Shown: one piece after another, positions 11,857-23,028 of the stretch
Position numbering within the stretch: position 1 is the first letter of the stretch
Layout: each line of letters begins with the position of its first letter
DNA from: Sternotherus odoratus
Taxonomy: Eukaryota; Chordata; Testudines; Kinosternidae
NCBI GenBank assembly: GCA_032164245.1
Contig: JAVMKO010000020.1
Coordinates: 7,033,206 to 7,097,205, forward strand
Length of the DNA: 64,000 bases
Direction: 5' to 3'
Program-made: the position numbers and the translations under genes
The notes under the pieces: generated by a model
What the model saw: only the letters and a program-made list of their open reading frames with translations
Told to the model about the DNA's origin: nothing
The model's database searches: none

Positions 11857-12417
11857 TCATGGTACTAGGGTGAGAGAAATAAAACTCAGGAGGCAAAGCA
11901 TTGCTAACTGACTAAAGGAACCATGGATGGACGGAGCGAGGCTGCAGGCTTGGCAGCAGAATTGCATTGTGCAAATGTGGCTTATCACTTTCCACATGAC
12001 CCTGGTGTACGCACTGGTGGTGTTCTTCCCTTCAGATAAGTCCAGTTTGTTTTCAGACAGATTCACTGTAAGGTTAAAGCACTCGCTACCCATCGTGTCC
12101 GTGGTTGAGTTCGGCTCTAGAGACTTGGAGCACGTAGGGTAATAAATGCAACCGGGGAACTTTTTGAAGTTGTCCTTGTAATATTTGGCATCTTCGGGCT
12201 CTAGCTTGAGGACGAGCAATTGGCCGGTGTAACAGAGTGTTCCTGGAACCTTCACGGGCTCTTTCTTGGTTGGTGGGCTGGGCTTATTAACGGGGGGAGG
12301 ACTTTTATTCTGGTTTGCTTTCTTACTTGATGAGCCCCTCCTACAAAGGATGATATCGCTACATAGCACCAGCAAAAGCATAGCCATCCAGCAAGTCACC
12401 ACCCGGCTCCTTCCCAT
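11857..12417 (-). CDS. PRND: Doppel (prion-like protein), complete coding exon
   Basis: A 186-residue, single-exon coding sequence. Visible parts in order: signal peptide about 1-25; basic, Pro/Lys-rich flexible N-terminus about 26-58; prion-fold globular domain about 60-158; hydrophobic GPI-signal tail about 169-186. It has no hexarepeats and no Ala-rich hydrophobic segment, which separates doppel from PrP. Cys96/113/149/154 align in spacing with the two disulfides known in mammalian doppel. Cys62, Cys90, Cys155 and Cys158 are additional. N-glycosylation sequons are at Asn103, 115, 119 and 132. The start (12417) is chosen because it lies 10 nt after a 3' splice site and opens the signal peptide; the frame's upstream extension is intronic. 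It lies in tandem 19.6 kb downstream of PRNP on the same strand. In mammals doppel is a GPI-anchored surface protein needed for male fertility; the role here is unknown. The 5' non-coding exon was not located. Confidence 0.93.
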   Translation of the reverse strand: MGRSRVVTCWMAMLLLVLCSDIILCRRGSSSKKANQNKSPPPVNKPSPPTKKEPVKVPGTLCYTGQLLVLKLEPEDAKYYKDNFKKFPGCIYYPTCSKSLEPNSTTDTMGSECFNLTVNLSENKLDLSEGKNTTSAYTRVMWKVISHICTMQFCCQACSLAPSIHGSFSQLAMLCLLSFISLTLVP

Positions 12418-12443
12418 TCTGGAGGATCTGGAAGGGGAAGAGA
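12418..12443 (-). other. PRND: PRND 3' splice site and pyrimidine tract
   Basis: On the minus strand CTCTTCCCCTTCCAG precedes the exon. The AG is at 12429-12428 and the exon begins at 12427, leaving 10 nt before the ATG. PRNP has exactly the same 10-nt spacing. A branch-point-like TTTAT has its A at 12453, about 24 nt upstream of the AG. Confidence 0.85.
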
Positions 12444-12590
12444 TTTGGATGATAAAGCCAGAAGGGACCATTGTGATCACCGAATCTGACCTCCTGCCGA
12501 AGACGGGCCACAAAACAACCCTAAAAAACCACCTGTTAGAACTATGGTGTATCCTCAGTAAAGCATCCAGTCTTGACTTGGAGAATGGCA
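12444..12590 (-). mobile_element. CR1 LINE 3' end abutting PRND acceptor
   Basis: Minus-strand reading gives GCAGGAGGTCAGATTCGGTG, then CACAATGGTCCCTTCTGGC. This is the 3' signature of a CR1 subfamily seen again at 17225-17345, 50085-50720 and 52640-52710. Its 3' end runs into the PRND pyrimidine tract, so the presumptive branch-point region is CR1-derived. Confidence 0.75.
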
Positions 12591-12599
12591 ATGCAAGGC

Positions 12600-14380
12600 A
12601 AACCCCCTCCCATCCCCACACTTCCCCCTAGAGCCTGCACCCCAGACCACCTCCCCCACCAAAATTCCCCCCCCCCAGAGCCTTAGACAGGTGGGGGGCA
12701 GAGTTTGGGCAGGGGGTGGATTCTGGGCACCCCCAAAATTTCTACAAACCTGCCACCTCTCTACCCGCAACCATGCATTGGACTCACATGTCTACGTTTG
12801 GTAAGCACCCCCCCCCCAATCTTGTTCATCAGAGTGGCAGGCTAGAATGGAAAGATCAGCAAGAGACTACAGCACAGATACCCGGGTGATGGGTGCATTT
12901 TAAATACCTGGGCAGATAGAGTATCATGTACATGTATCATGTTGGCTAGCTTGAAACATATAGAAGATGGGATGAGTGGATGCGTCTCCACCATTTTCTA
13001 TTCTTCCTAACCTCTGATTAGAGCAGAGGAATTGGGTTCTGTTCCCAGCTCTCCCCTTGACTTTCTCTGATCTTGAGTAAATCATTTAACCACCCCAAGC
13101 CTTAGGTTCTCCATTTTTGTAACCTCCCTGAATCTTAGTTTCTCCATCTATGTGTGCCAGCCTTGCAGGGGTGTGCGGGAATGGATAAGCCATTTTGGGA
13201 TCCTGAGACCTCAGAAACCGGCAAGGTGGTATTATTGAGGGGGAAATCCACTGCTACCTGTGTATTTCCGTAGAGCTAAATCATGCAGCATTTCCTCCTG
13301 CAAAATTCTAACTGAGAGTCAGTGGTACTGCTAGGAGAATAAGAATCGGGTTAGAACAGAAGGATTTAACTCGTTTATAAACAGACCATTAAGAAACTGC
13401 TTTAGACCAAAGAAGAAATCGGAAGCATAAGCAAGTTTGTGAATGTGATTCTCCCCTCCCCTCCCCGCCCCTCCCCAGGCTAAATTCAGCAACAAAACCC
13501 ACTGGGTACATTTTTTTTTTGGTAGGTGCTTTGTGGTTTTCCCCATAAATGTGGCAATACAGGCTCCTATTTGCTTCTATGTAAACTAGCAGATGAATGG
13601 AACTCTTCCGGCATTCCTTTCTTTCCAGGAAAGAAATCTATAGATACCAGGTTTGGAAACTCAATGGAAAGGTCATTTAGGGTCCAACATGCAACTCCAC
13701 CTATTAAAAACATGCTCAATGATAGTTTTAATATCCCAGAGCAATTCACATTGCACAGGCTGGAAGAAACAGCCAGTTCTTTTAGGATCTAACCATGCGG
13801 TCAGGTAATTTATCTGAGAGCATGTCTAATAATCATCCAGATAAAACAGCTTGAAGTGAATTCTTGTCCTTGTTGGATCAGTGCAATTCTTTTTGCTTTG
13901 AGATCAGTCTTTGGGTCATGAATTGCTCCAGATCCATGAGCAGACCCTTTTATCCAGATCACTTAAGGAGTAAGTGAAAACAAATGGTGATTACATAGCT
14001 CTGCAATTCACAATACAGGAAGGCATGAGAGGTTTTTAAACAACAAATGTAAATGGCAAAATCCTATGCAAACACACATGAAAATAAGTGATAAAAGTCT
14101 GTGCTGGGGTTGTAATCACTCACCTTTCTGCTAGAGAGTTGCAGGTTGTTTTTTGGGGGGGAAGTGCCGGTCTCGATAGCCTTTGTCAAGCTGGATGTCT
14201 CAAACTATATAGCAGTAGGTGGGGTATGTTCATTTCCAAATATGGCAAATTATTTCTCTCTGAGTGTACTGTGTCTGAAAGCATCCTCTGTTCCCCACCC
14301 CCTTCAAGGTTTGAATTGCCTCTTGTTAAAGATTCCATTCTCCTGTACGTGTTAGAGATGAACTGAGCGGTGCAGTTTGT
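12600..14380. other. Intergenic, MIR relic, no gene seen
   Basis: 12620-12740 is C-rich with homopolymer runs. 13025-13180 holds a plus-orientation MIR relic (TTCCCAGCTCTCCCCTTGAC, GAGTAAATCATTTAACC). The remainder is A/T-rich and unique-looking. Any PRND 5' exon could lie to the right of PRND, but no donor stood out. Confidence 0.5.
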
Positions 14381-14384
14381 ATTT

Positions 14385-14485
14385 GAGCTGTAAGCTCGGT
14401 AGGGACAAGGACTGGCTTTTTGTACAGTGCCTAGCACAGTGAGACCCTGATTGATTATTAGGGTCTATAGGTGCTATGGCAATAC
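14385..14485 (-). repeat. Ancient interspersed repeat, inverted copy
   Basis: TGTAAGCTCGGTAGGGACAAGG, TTTTTGTACAGTGCCTAGCACA and GGTGCTATGGCAATACAAATAAT form the reverse-oriented counterpart of the repeat at 8045-8175. From 14490 to 17220 no gene is seen; 15525-15850 has weak MIR-like pieces. Confidence 0.55.
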
Positions 14486-17224
14486 AAATAATATCTAGAC
14501 CCAGATCTGCATCTGAAATTGGCCACATTTCTGGGGCAATTGGGTTGAGTAGCCAAGTTTAGATTGTGCCTAAAAAGCGGTTCACCAACTGTGATGATGG
14601 GTGCCATATAAAACCTTAAGATCGATAGATCCCACAAGTGTAGGGCCTGGACTAGATGACCGCTCAAGGTCATTTGATTCAATGCACATCTGAGTTGTAA
14701 AATTGGGGTCTGGCTCCTGAAAAGCCCTAAATTCTGAGAAGAATTCAGGTCTGTCTTCTGATGTGTGGCCCATCTCCAGCAAGTGCACACAGTAAACACA
14801 GGTTGTGTTGAGAATCTCAGCACCTCTGTTTGGGAGGTAGATAAGAAATGGGATATTTGGATTTGGGGTTCTGGTTTGATCCATTTTTACATAGTTGGGC
14901 AATGGGCATGATTCAAACTTTAACCTGCCTTTGACAAATTTGGAGGTGGTTGGATCCAGGGAATTTGTCGGGACATATCTCTACAATAAACTAAATCTTT
15001 CATTCAGAAAACAAACTCCAGATGGTTAGATATGGCACCGCTTTGCACAGTAAGTGCAAGTCATTTAGGAATCCGATTTTCAGGATAGGAAAGATTAATG
15101 TGGTCATGTATCCAGTGGGGGTAGTTCAAGAACTTCCTCTCTTCTGGTTGGGCATGGAAGCACTAGGTCCATACAGCTTTTCTAGTAATAAAGATGCCTC
15201 GAAGTCAAGCAAATAGCAGTCTCAGAGCAAGTAAGTTTTTTTTGGGTTCAAAACAGGGGTCCTCTGTCTCTTGGATGCTGCTTGGTGTTAAAATAAAATA
15301 TAATCAAAGAATTGTGAGAATGCAAATAATCAAAGAACTCAGAGTGTGCCGGAAATGAAGTCCACTAGCCATAAATCTTGAATGTGTGGTTTTATGGTTT
15401 TACGGTCTTCCTGACATTTCGTAATATCCATAACTCCTTTTCCCAACACTATGCACATCCAGGACACTGGAGAACATTTTAGTAAAACTTAAATCTCCCC
15501 ACATCCCACGAGCATTGTTGCATCCCTCTAAAGATGGGGAAACTGAGGCACAAGGCAGTCAAGCCCCAAATTTTCAAATATGCCCTTCAACTTCCAGGTG
15601 CCTCATCCAAGACATGAGTTTCACATGCACAGAGTATTTGCACCTCCCAGTGACTTTATTTTGGTGGTGTGGGTGTCAAGTGCCCCTTAAATTCAGGATT
15701 TAGGTGTCTCATGCTATGCCCTGAAAATTTGAAGGCACATCTCACTGTGGGCTGAGATCACACAGGAAATCAATTACCAGGCCAGGAAAAGCACCCAGGA
15801 GTCCTGTTCCCAGTATCATGCCCTAAGCACTAGAGCATCTCCCCTATTCCCAGTAAGCTGGCTAGTACCAGCAAAACTTCCAGAGCTCTGCGAGCTTCTA
15901 ATAGCTGAGTAAACACATCGAGATCTGTAAAAACCTCCCTTTATAAACTAACTGCGAGCCCAAACAGCCAGTTTAACTAGTTACACGACCGATTCTCTTG
16001 CTGAACAGACGTGGTTTTCTGCCTTGCTTGTAATTTAAACTGCACCCCCAGTTGTAGTGGATTTCCTAGTAAAGGAAAACTCCAGCGTAAAATTACAATA
16101 CTTCTAATCATTGCCTTTGATTTCAAAGGACTGAATTCCGTCCTTAACTAAACACATGATGTTGCTCTAGATATCTGTGGGGATTGCACTGAAAATTGCT
16201 AATTTCCCTAAGCTGTCATCCTAAATGGAGCTGGTCAAACAGCAGATTTTTTTGGTTCACGGGCAGTTCTGAAAAATGGAGACAGTCCGTTTGGGTAGAA
16301 TGAAACTGCATCTCTTTGTATGCAGTGTTGAGAATGATTGGTATAGTGGGGGCTTTTAATGGGAAGACAAGTCATTGAGGTGTGATGCTGTGGAGATGGG
16401 AGTCAATAGAGGTTCTGGAAACAGTAATAGGCTAGGAAAATGACCTTTGTAACAACCTCCTATTCAGGGGGTAAAGGCCAAAGAAAAGATGTTGCTGTAA
16501 TGGAGACATGAGCCAATGAGAACTCTCTCTTTGCTAAAGCATTGTTTAAAAAAAAACCCAGAGAGAGAATATAATTGTCAGATTTCCTGGGATTCTCCTT
16601 CAAAGGGAATTTTGCCCGAGGAAGCTCTATAAAAGATTTGCCACCCACAAGACCACCTTGTGATACGCTAAACACAGGTCCTCATTCAATCTTTAGTCGC
16701 ACCCAGCAGCTGAGTTACAGATGATGTCACTGCCTTATGTAAGAAGTTTCTTGCTCTTGTGGCTTTCTCTCCACGCTAAGGTTGGCTTTTATTTTTATTT
16801 TTAAAGCTCGAGAGGTTTCATTTCCAGTGTACCCAATCCATTCATCAATATTAATTCTGAAATATTTAAACATAACCCCGAGCCAAGAACACATTTGTGC
16901 GTGATGTCATCGGCAATTTCAATAATGACTTTTTTTCAAAAAAGCACTTACTGTAATTTGGTATTTTTATTCATTTTCCCTTGTACTACTCAAGTGGGAA
17001 GCAATTTTCATATCAGCCAGTGTCTGGTATGGATTTAAAGATGAACAGTAAAACTTCTGACAGAATGTCTACAGCTGCCAAAAGAAAAATAGGTGCGCTT
17101 TCTTTTAGATTTGGAATCTTTCACAGAATAGATGTAGGCCTGAGGATCCCAATTCTCCACTGACTTCAATGGAGCTACCTGGTGTCAGACAATAGCGAAT
17201 CAAGCTCAACATCAAAATTATTTT

Positions 17225-17345
17225 AAATAATTATTCTTTTAAAGCCAGAAGGGACCATTATGATCATCTTGTCTGGCCCCCCTGCGAGAGAGAGGCCCAG
17301 GGAATTTCACCTATTCCATCATCCGATCCAGAGCTTCCTGAAGTC
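17225..17345 (-). mobile_element. CR1 LINE 3' end
   Basis: Plus-strand TTAAAGCCAGAAGGGACCATTATGATCATCTTGTCTGG is the reverse complement of the CR1 3' tail. The 3' end is at the left, followed by more CR1 3' UTR to about 17345. Confidence 0.8.
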
Positions 17346-17556
17346 AGTAGACTCTTTCCATCAACCTCCGTGGAGATTGGATCAGGTCCTTCATTGACAA
17401 ATTCTCTGAATTGCTGAGCATCCTCTGGTCCTGCTGAAGACAAAGGGAGTTGATAGTGCTCAGGACCATGCAGAATCACACGTTTGCCACCCATTCCTTC
17501 AGTATTTTCAGTTTCCTTTGCAGCAGCTAAGAGAGAGGAAGGATGGTGTAGTGCAG

Positions 17557-17770
17557 GGGTCGGCAACCTTTCAGAAGTGGGGTGCCGAGTCTTCATTTAT
17601 TCACTCGAATTTAAGGTTTCGCGTGCCAGGGATACATTTGAACATTTTTAGAAGGTCTCTTTCTATAAGTCTTTAATATACAACTAAACTATTGATTTAT
17701 GTAAAGGAAATAAGGTTCTTAAAATGAACAATCTACATTGATTAAGAAGCAGAATCCTGGGTTGGCTGCT
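17557..17770 (+). mobile_element. hAT-type element, 5' part
   Basis: Begins CAGGGGTCGGCAACCTTTCAG, a classic hAT terminal sequence, followed by GGTGCCGAGTCTTCATTTATTC and AGAAGGTCTCTTTCTATAAG. The right terminal repeat is not found, so the copy is truncated. No transposase ORF. Confidence 0.7.
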
Positions 17771-19120
17771 CCCGGTGTCCACATATTACAATTGCATTTC
17801 ACCCGGTCCATTGCTTCCACTGCAACATAAATTCAAGTGTTGTTGAGACCTGATTTCTAGAAGCGCAGAGCACCCACTATTATGGGAGCTGCAGATGCTC
17901 GGTATCTGTTGAAAACCAGGCCTTAAATGTGTCAGGTAATAAGTTGCTTCCATCCCCCATGACGCGCTTACAAAATAAGACTTGGCAAAGGGAGTAAGGC
18001 AAAACCATAACTGAAGCAGCCTGATCAGGTGTCATGTTCTGGGAGGTTGCAATTCAGGCCAGTGAGGGGTTGTGTCACCTTAGAGAAGTTACGTTTGTCA
18101 TTCCTTTGAAAGAAACTACATCAGCAGCTTTACCACCATGCTGGAGTTAAACACTGGATTAGTTTACAGTAAAGCACTGTAAACAGTTTACAGTTAAGCA
18201 CTGGATTAGTTGACAGTAAAAAGTGAAACAAATTCATTAAACATAAGTCCTAGTTTGTGATACCAAGGGGAAGGACTAGATTTTAGAAAGGGTTACAAAT
18301 AAACAAAAGTAGGAATATGCTGTTAGGACTAAAATTTAATTCCAGCCTGTTACAATCTGCCTAAGCAGAATTCTCACCCATAATCAACCTCCAGAGACTT
18401 CAACCTCCTTGGTTGAAAGACTCCTTTTTCTGGGATCTCAAGAGCTCTGACCTCCTTAGCCCCTCAACTGATGGATAACTTAGGGGTTCTCTACTCCTCC
18501 CTTTATAGTTCAGTAAACCTTTGCAAAGCACCACTCTACGTTCAAGAGGCAGAGAGGTTTCCTGGGGGGGTGACTGCTCCATCCCTCCTGAAGAGGGTTA
18601 AGTGACCATCTTTCCCCACTTGCTCTCCTGATGGCTGTGTTTACCTTGCATGTAAAAATATCTTCATTGTCTCTTCCTGATGGCTCCCTTTGGGTTCAAG
18701 ACCGGGGCAGACCTGTTCTCTACTTTTTTCAAACACAGACTTTCAAACACAGTCTCTGAGAACAGCCCTAACTCCACATATACCATTGTGAAATATATAT
18801 ATTAATGCTACTCGTCACCAGTGTGTCATTAGTTTTCCAACCATATGTTACTTGACACCTTTTAGACACAGAACGTGACCTCAGTGAGTTGGGGGGGCCC
18901 TGGTCAAGCCAGCTGAAACTCAGTGATAGAGGCCAGAGGACAAAGGGCTCCCTGGTCTTGGGATGTTGCTAGGGTCAAACCAGGAGCATAGTCTCCAGGA
19001 GCACTTGGCTGGGCCACCTCTGCTGCAGGCATTGTGAATACAGAGCTGTCTGCCTGCAGGAATCTCAAAGGGCCAGTTAATTGCTGGCTGGGAGGTGTCC
19101 AATGAAGAGAGCATTAAAAG
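17771..19120. other. Intergenic, no gene seen
   Basis: 18140-18220 contains a short local duplication of the phrase ACTGGATTAGTT and related TTTACAGT pieces. Nothing coding is supported. Confidence 0.5.
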
Positions 19121-19124
19121 GAAT

Positions 19125-19215
19125 AGTTGTGTTGTTTGTATTAAGATCGGAGCTGTACAAACATATAAGCAGAGATAGTGTCCCTGCCGTGAACAGCTCA
19201 CGATCTAAATAGACT
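19125..19215 (+). repeat. Ancient interspersed repeat
   Basis: GCTGTACAAACATATAAGCAGAGATAGTGTCCCTGCCGTGAACAGCTCACGATCTAAATAGAC matches the end of the 8045-8175 repeat. Old and diverged. Confidence 0.6.
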
Positions 19216-19639
19216 AGAGTCCCTTGATCCTGGTTATATCAGGGAACTGCTCCTTGAGCCATCTACTGGTGGGTACTTGCAATCAAATGCCACCCGCATT
19301 GAAGGGGTGCCACTGTACCATCTGAAGCAGACCGTTGATGGGGCTTTTGCTGTAGATGGCCCTGTAGACAGGCATCCCCTCCCCTCCCGGTGAAATGGGT
19401 CTTGACTCTTTCCATTCAAGGCTCAGCTGGATCTCACCCCCAGCTGACCAGCAGATGGCGATAAAGCAACAATAAAGTATTTAGACAATGAACTATTTCA
19501 GGACTGGTGATTTTTACCTATGTGTCTGGTCTGCTGGAATTCTAATAGGAGAAGTCTTGCATCTAATACTAAACCAGGGACAGAGGGAGAGAGTCATTCA
19601 ATAAATCTAGAGGTCAAATGAAAGAGGCTTCTGGAATAC

Positions 19640-20420
19640 TGGAGGAAAAATGCTTTACTTCGCCATGTAGATGGTTTTTGAGTTTTGGTGAAATTCAACT
19701 GAAAATGGTAGAATGTTTTTTGGATTTGAACATGGTAGTGGTATTGTAAGATAACTAATGATAGGCATAACATATAACCTTTTCCTATTCTTGGGGTGGG
19801 AATAAAAAGGAGATAATAAAAAAGGAGAGAGAATTTAGCCCTTTATGGTCTAGTATGAGTTTAACTATCCTGGTTCTTGCCTGAATTCTCTTTTAGAGCT
19901 TGGTAGCAAAAAAGGTTTTCTGTTGTTAAATTGTGAAACATTTTGAAAATGTCCATGCCCCTTTTGTGCCAAAGGGTTTGAAAAGGAATGATTGAATTTC
20001 TGTTTCAAAAACTTGCCTTTTTTCCAATTTGTCACTGGAACAAAAAGGAAAAGGGGGGGGGGGAGGGAAAATGACTTTTTCAGTTTTAAGAGAAATAAAT
20101 AATAATAAAAGCTTCTTTTAAAAAAATACCTTTTTTTCAATGGTAAAAATCCTTTGTGGATCGAGTCAAAAATTATCTGTTGGAAAATGTTGATTCAACA
20201 GAATTGAAACATTCCATGCGCATGTGTTGAATGGGACAAAATTTCATTTTGGTTTGGTGGAGGAGTCAAGATGTTTTCATTTCAACTTATTTATAATGTA
20301 AAAGTTGAAATGTTAAAGTGGAAAAAAACATTTTAATGTTATCTAATGGAACTCTTCTGTTCTGCAGGGGGTTCCATGATTTTCCACTCCTTGTTCCAAT
20401 ACCGAACGAAAACAAACTTA
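19640..20420. repeat. A/T-rich dispersed repeat (AAATTTTGAAA type)
   Basis: Rich in AATTTC/GAAATT words and symmetric pieces such as TTGATTCAACAGAATTGAAAC. Similar words recur at 21424-21480, 23040-23092, 29110-29440 and 43326-43590, which suggests one dispersed A/T-rich family. Boundaries uncertain. Confidence 0.4.
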
Positions 20421-21499
20421 GAAATCATGGCGTTTCCTGTGGGATGGAAACTCTGACTGATGAAGGGTGGTGCAGGGAGAGTGGATTGAGGTCTGAGTGG
20501 TGTGGGAGGCATTTCATCTCTTCTCCTTTTACCCTCTTCTTTGTCATTAGTCCAGACACTTCATCTTCCTGGAACGGCTGCTGTCGTGAGAAGAATGGGG
20601 AGCTGAGTGGGTGAGGTGGCAGTAGGAAAGGGTACCTGACTGGGTGGCACTAGCCCTTTAAACTGCCTTGATGCAGAGGAACAGGGAGAGAGAAACAAAA
20701 CACCAGTATTGGTGGTTTCTGATGGTTTCTGGACAGGTTGGTGGTGGTATCAGCAGATCCCCCGTAATCCTGGCTGGTGGCAAGGGGGGATGTATGTGAA
20801 GGGCCTTCTGCCCTCCTCCCCCACATTGACGAAAAGGGGAACCACATCCACAGAGATGGGATGCATTTCATGAGAATGCTTCTGTCACATGAAGGGGGCC
20901 ATAGCTGAGTCCCCGTGCAGGTCGTAGATTCATAAAGTATGATGCCCGTGGGGAATGGTGTGCTCAGCTGGTCTGAACCCAGGCTATAGGTTTTGCACAG
21001 CTGTGCCAAACTGGAAGACACAGGATCAGTGAGAGGGAGCAGTGAGTGACTGAGGCTCCCTGTGCAGTGGCACTGTACTGTGGGTGAACAGAAGACTCGG
21101 CTTTCCTAGGACCATTGACTGGGAACTGGGCAGAGCGCCTCAAAGGTATTTAGGCAAGTGACTCTCATTGATTTCAAGGTGTCAACACCTTGTGAGGATC
21201 TTGGCCTGAAGTAATTAAATGAAAAGCTAAAAGGCAGTTAATTAAAGGTGGCTTCAATCTAGCCTAGATCCCATGCTGGTATGTAATGCATTACTGAGCT
21301 CAAAGTGTAGGGGAAGGAAGCTCTCCTTTGTTTGCTGGGATCTCTCTCTCCAGCCCACCTACAATTGTTGGTAAAATGACCCACCTCAGCTGATTGAACA
21401 GTAGTTAGTACGTGGTGTTGTGTAGAGCTGGTTGGAAAAACATTATTTTCTTTTTTAACTTAGCAAGAATTCAAAGTACTTGCATTTGGAAATGATGCC

Positions 21500-21792
21500 A
21501 GTGTCCCGGGTGGGTATTTCTTTTTGGGTGTATAGTACAGGTTGTAATTGTTGGATACCCTGTCTGGGTCCTAGTGTAGGTGGTTGGTGACAATGAGGGT
21601 TACGCGGTCAGTGTATGTGTGGGGTGGTTCTACATTGAAGTAGGTTTTTTCCAGGTATGTGGGTGGCCATGATGTGATCTACTTCTCTGGTGGAGTGTCC
21701 TTGTTTACTGAAGATGGGTTTAAAGGTGTGTAGGTGTGTATTCTGGAAGAGGAAGTCCGTGATACGCACCTGACCATATAAATCTTTCCTGA
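21500..21792 (-). pseudogene. Penelope-like element, inverted 5' segment
   Basis: The minus-strand frame reads a coding-like stretch including FLFQNTHLHTFKPIFSKQGH (about 21690-21752). I recognise it as the part of a Penelope-like ORF that precedes the GIY-YIG region. It runs opposite to the GIY-YIG segment starting at about 21793, so a 5' inversion is implied. It is decayed and not an active gene. Confidence 0.5.
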
Positions 21793-22138
21793 ACCCCGTC
21801 TTCTGGCCTTCGAACATCCCCCCCCCAACCTTATCATCAGAATCAACCTCCCTACATACCAGGAGACACCAACTCCAAGTGGCACCAAACCCTGCCAGAA
21901 CAACAGTTGAAAAACCTGCAGACACATCTCCACTGCTGTGATGATCAATACACCTCCCTCCCACAACACACCTTTTGAGGTCCATGGACCCTACACATGC
22001 CTGCCACAACGCGTACCTCATCCAGTGCATCAAAAGTCCCAACAACAACATGGGTGAAATGAGACCATCATGACGCTCTTGAATGAACTCTCACAGAAAA
22101 ATGATAGAAGACCCACACACCCTGTCCCTTCCACCTGT
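21793..22138 (+). pseudogene. Penelope-like element, decayed GIY-YIG endonuclease segment
   Basis: Plus strand encodes, with several frameshifts and stops, a stretch like LAFEHPPPNLIIRI, then SGTKPCQNN, HISTA and a GETR/MNSHRKMI-like piece near 22045-22110. This is the Cys/His-containing linker and GIY-YIG endonuclease region of Penelope-like retroelements. It is interrupted at 22138 by an LTR. Confidence 0.6.
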
Positions 22139-22951
22139 TGTCAGATGCTACCGGTGTGGTGCTTCTGCTTTCTCCTGTTGATATCACTCGGCTGCGTGCG
22201 TGTGTTCCCTCTGTGTGCTGCCCCAGCTCTGCGCAGATAGCTGACACAGCAAACCCGACGAGAACCCCCAATAACCACAGAGTCTAGTAAGGTACAAAGG
22301 CACCTTGGCCAGGTTTATTGTGACCCTGACACAATTTCAGTTCCCCGTAGATTACTGAGTCTACCGGGCATACTGCTAGAAAGTGCCGCTCGGCAATGGA
22401 CTCAGCTCAGTGGCGGGACCTTCCACTACCCCCTCGAGCCGGACAAAGACACCAACAACAGGGACTCATTCTTATACACAGGTACAAACAAGTTACACAT
22501 CACTCCTGACGTATTGAGGTGCAACCCCTCTACATATTGAGGTGCAACCCCTCTACGTATTGAGGTGCAACCCCTCTACGTATTGAGGTGCAACCCCTCT
22601 ACGTATTGAGGTGCCGCCTCGCACCTTGTACTTGTTGGTTCGATCAAAACAACTCTATCCATCATTTTACCCTTTTGCCCCTGTCATTGGGATGGGTCAG
22701 TCTGTTCCCGGTTATCTGTGGAATGTTCTGGGATAAGGTAACTCGGTACCATGTTTATATTATAACTATGCTAAATGAATATGTGTTTCTGCAATATCAG
22801 CTCTTTCCCTGCCAACTTCTGTGAGCAGGGCCTGCCTTTTGCTTACAGCTTAACTTTGCTTTATAGCCAAGGCTTGACCATTACTTTGGTTCAGGCTCTA
22901 TACTGGGCCTTCGTTAGGCCTTTACTTACTACATTGCCTTCACTTACTACA
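22139..22951 (-). mobile_element. Solo LTR of an endogenous retrovirus-like element
   Basis: On the minus strand the 813-bp block starts TGTAGTAAGTG and ends GCATCTGACA, giving TG...CA termini. It has a TATA box TATAAGAA (22476-22469) and a polyadenylation signal AATAAA (22319-22314) in the expected U3-R-U5 order. No internal coding region is attached. The 5-bp flanks (CCTGT and TAAGT) do not match, and the two sides belong to non-adjacent parts of a Penelope-like element. Confidence 0.65.
22511..22614. repeat. 23-bp minisatellite, about 4.5 copies
   Basis: Tandem copies of GTATTGAGGTGCAACCCCTC plus TAC, almost identical (one G to A change in copy 2). In LTR orientation the array lies about 35 bp upstream of the TATA box, the place where retroviral U3 enhancer repeats sit. 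Confidence 0.9.
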
Positions 22952-22956
22952 TAAGT

Positions 22957-23028
22957 GAATCCAATAAAGAGATGACCTCAGCTCCCTTGTCTTGTACTCA
23001 GGGACCAACACAGCTACCACAACACCGC
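22957..23028 (+). mobile_element. Penelope-like element 3' tail
   Basis: ATCCAATAAAGAGATGACCTC followed by GGGACCAACACAGCTACCACAACACC matches the 3' tail of the Penelope-like family also present at 61803-61886 and, inverted, at 61090-61213. It is the far side of the copy interrupted by the LTR. Confidence 0.6.

Noticed and set aside
12418..12621. N-terminal extension of the doppel frame by 68 codons
   Set aside because: It runs through the splice acceptor and CR1-derived intron. The signal peptide begins at the internal Met.
21608..22051. 147-codon minus-strand ORF as a host gene
   Set aside because: Its C-terminal half matches a Penelope-like segment and its N-terminal half is antisense to the GIY-YIG segment.
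22511..22614. CRISPR-like array
   Set aside because: The repeats are directly adjacent with no spacers. It is a minisatellite within an LTR in a vertebrate genome.
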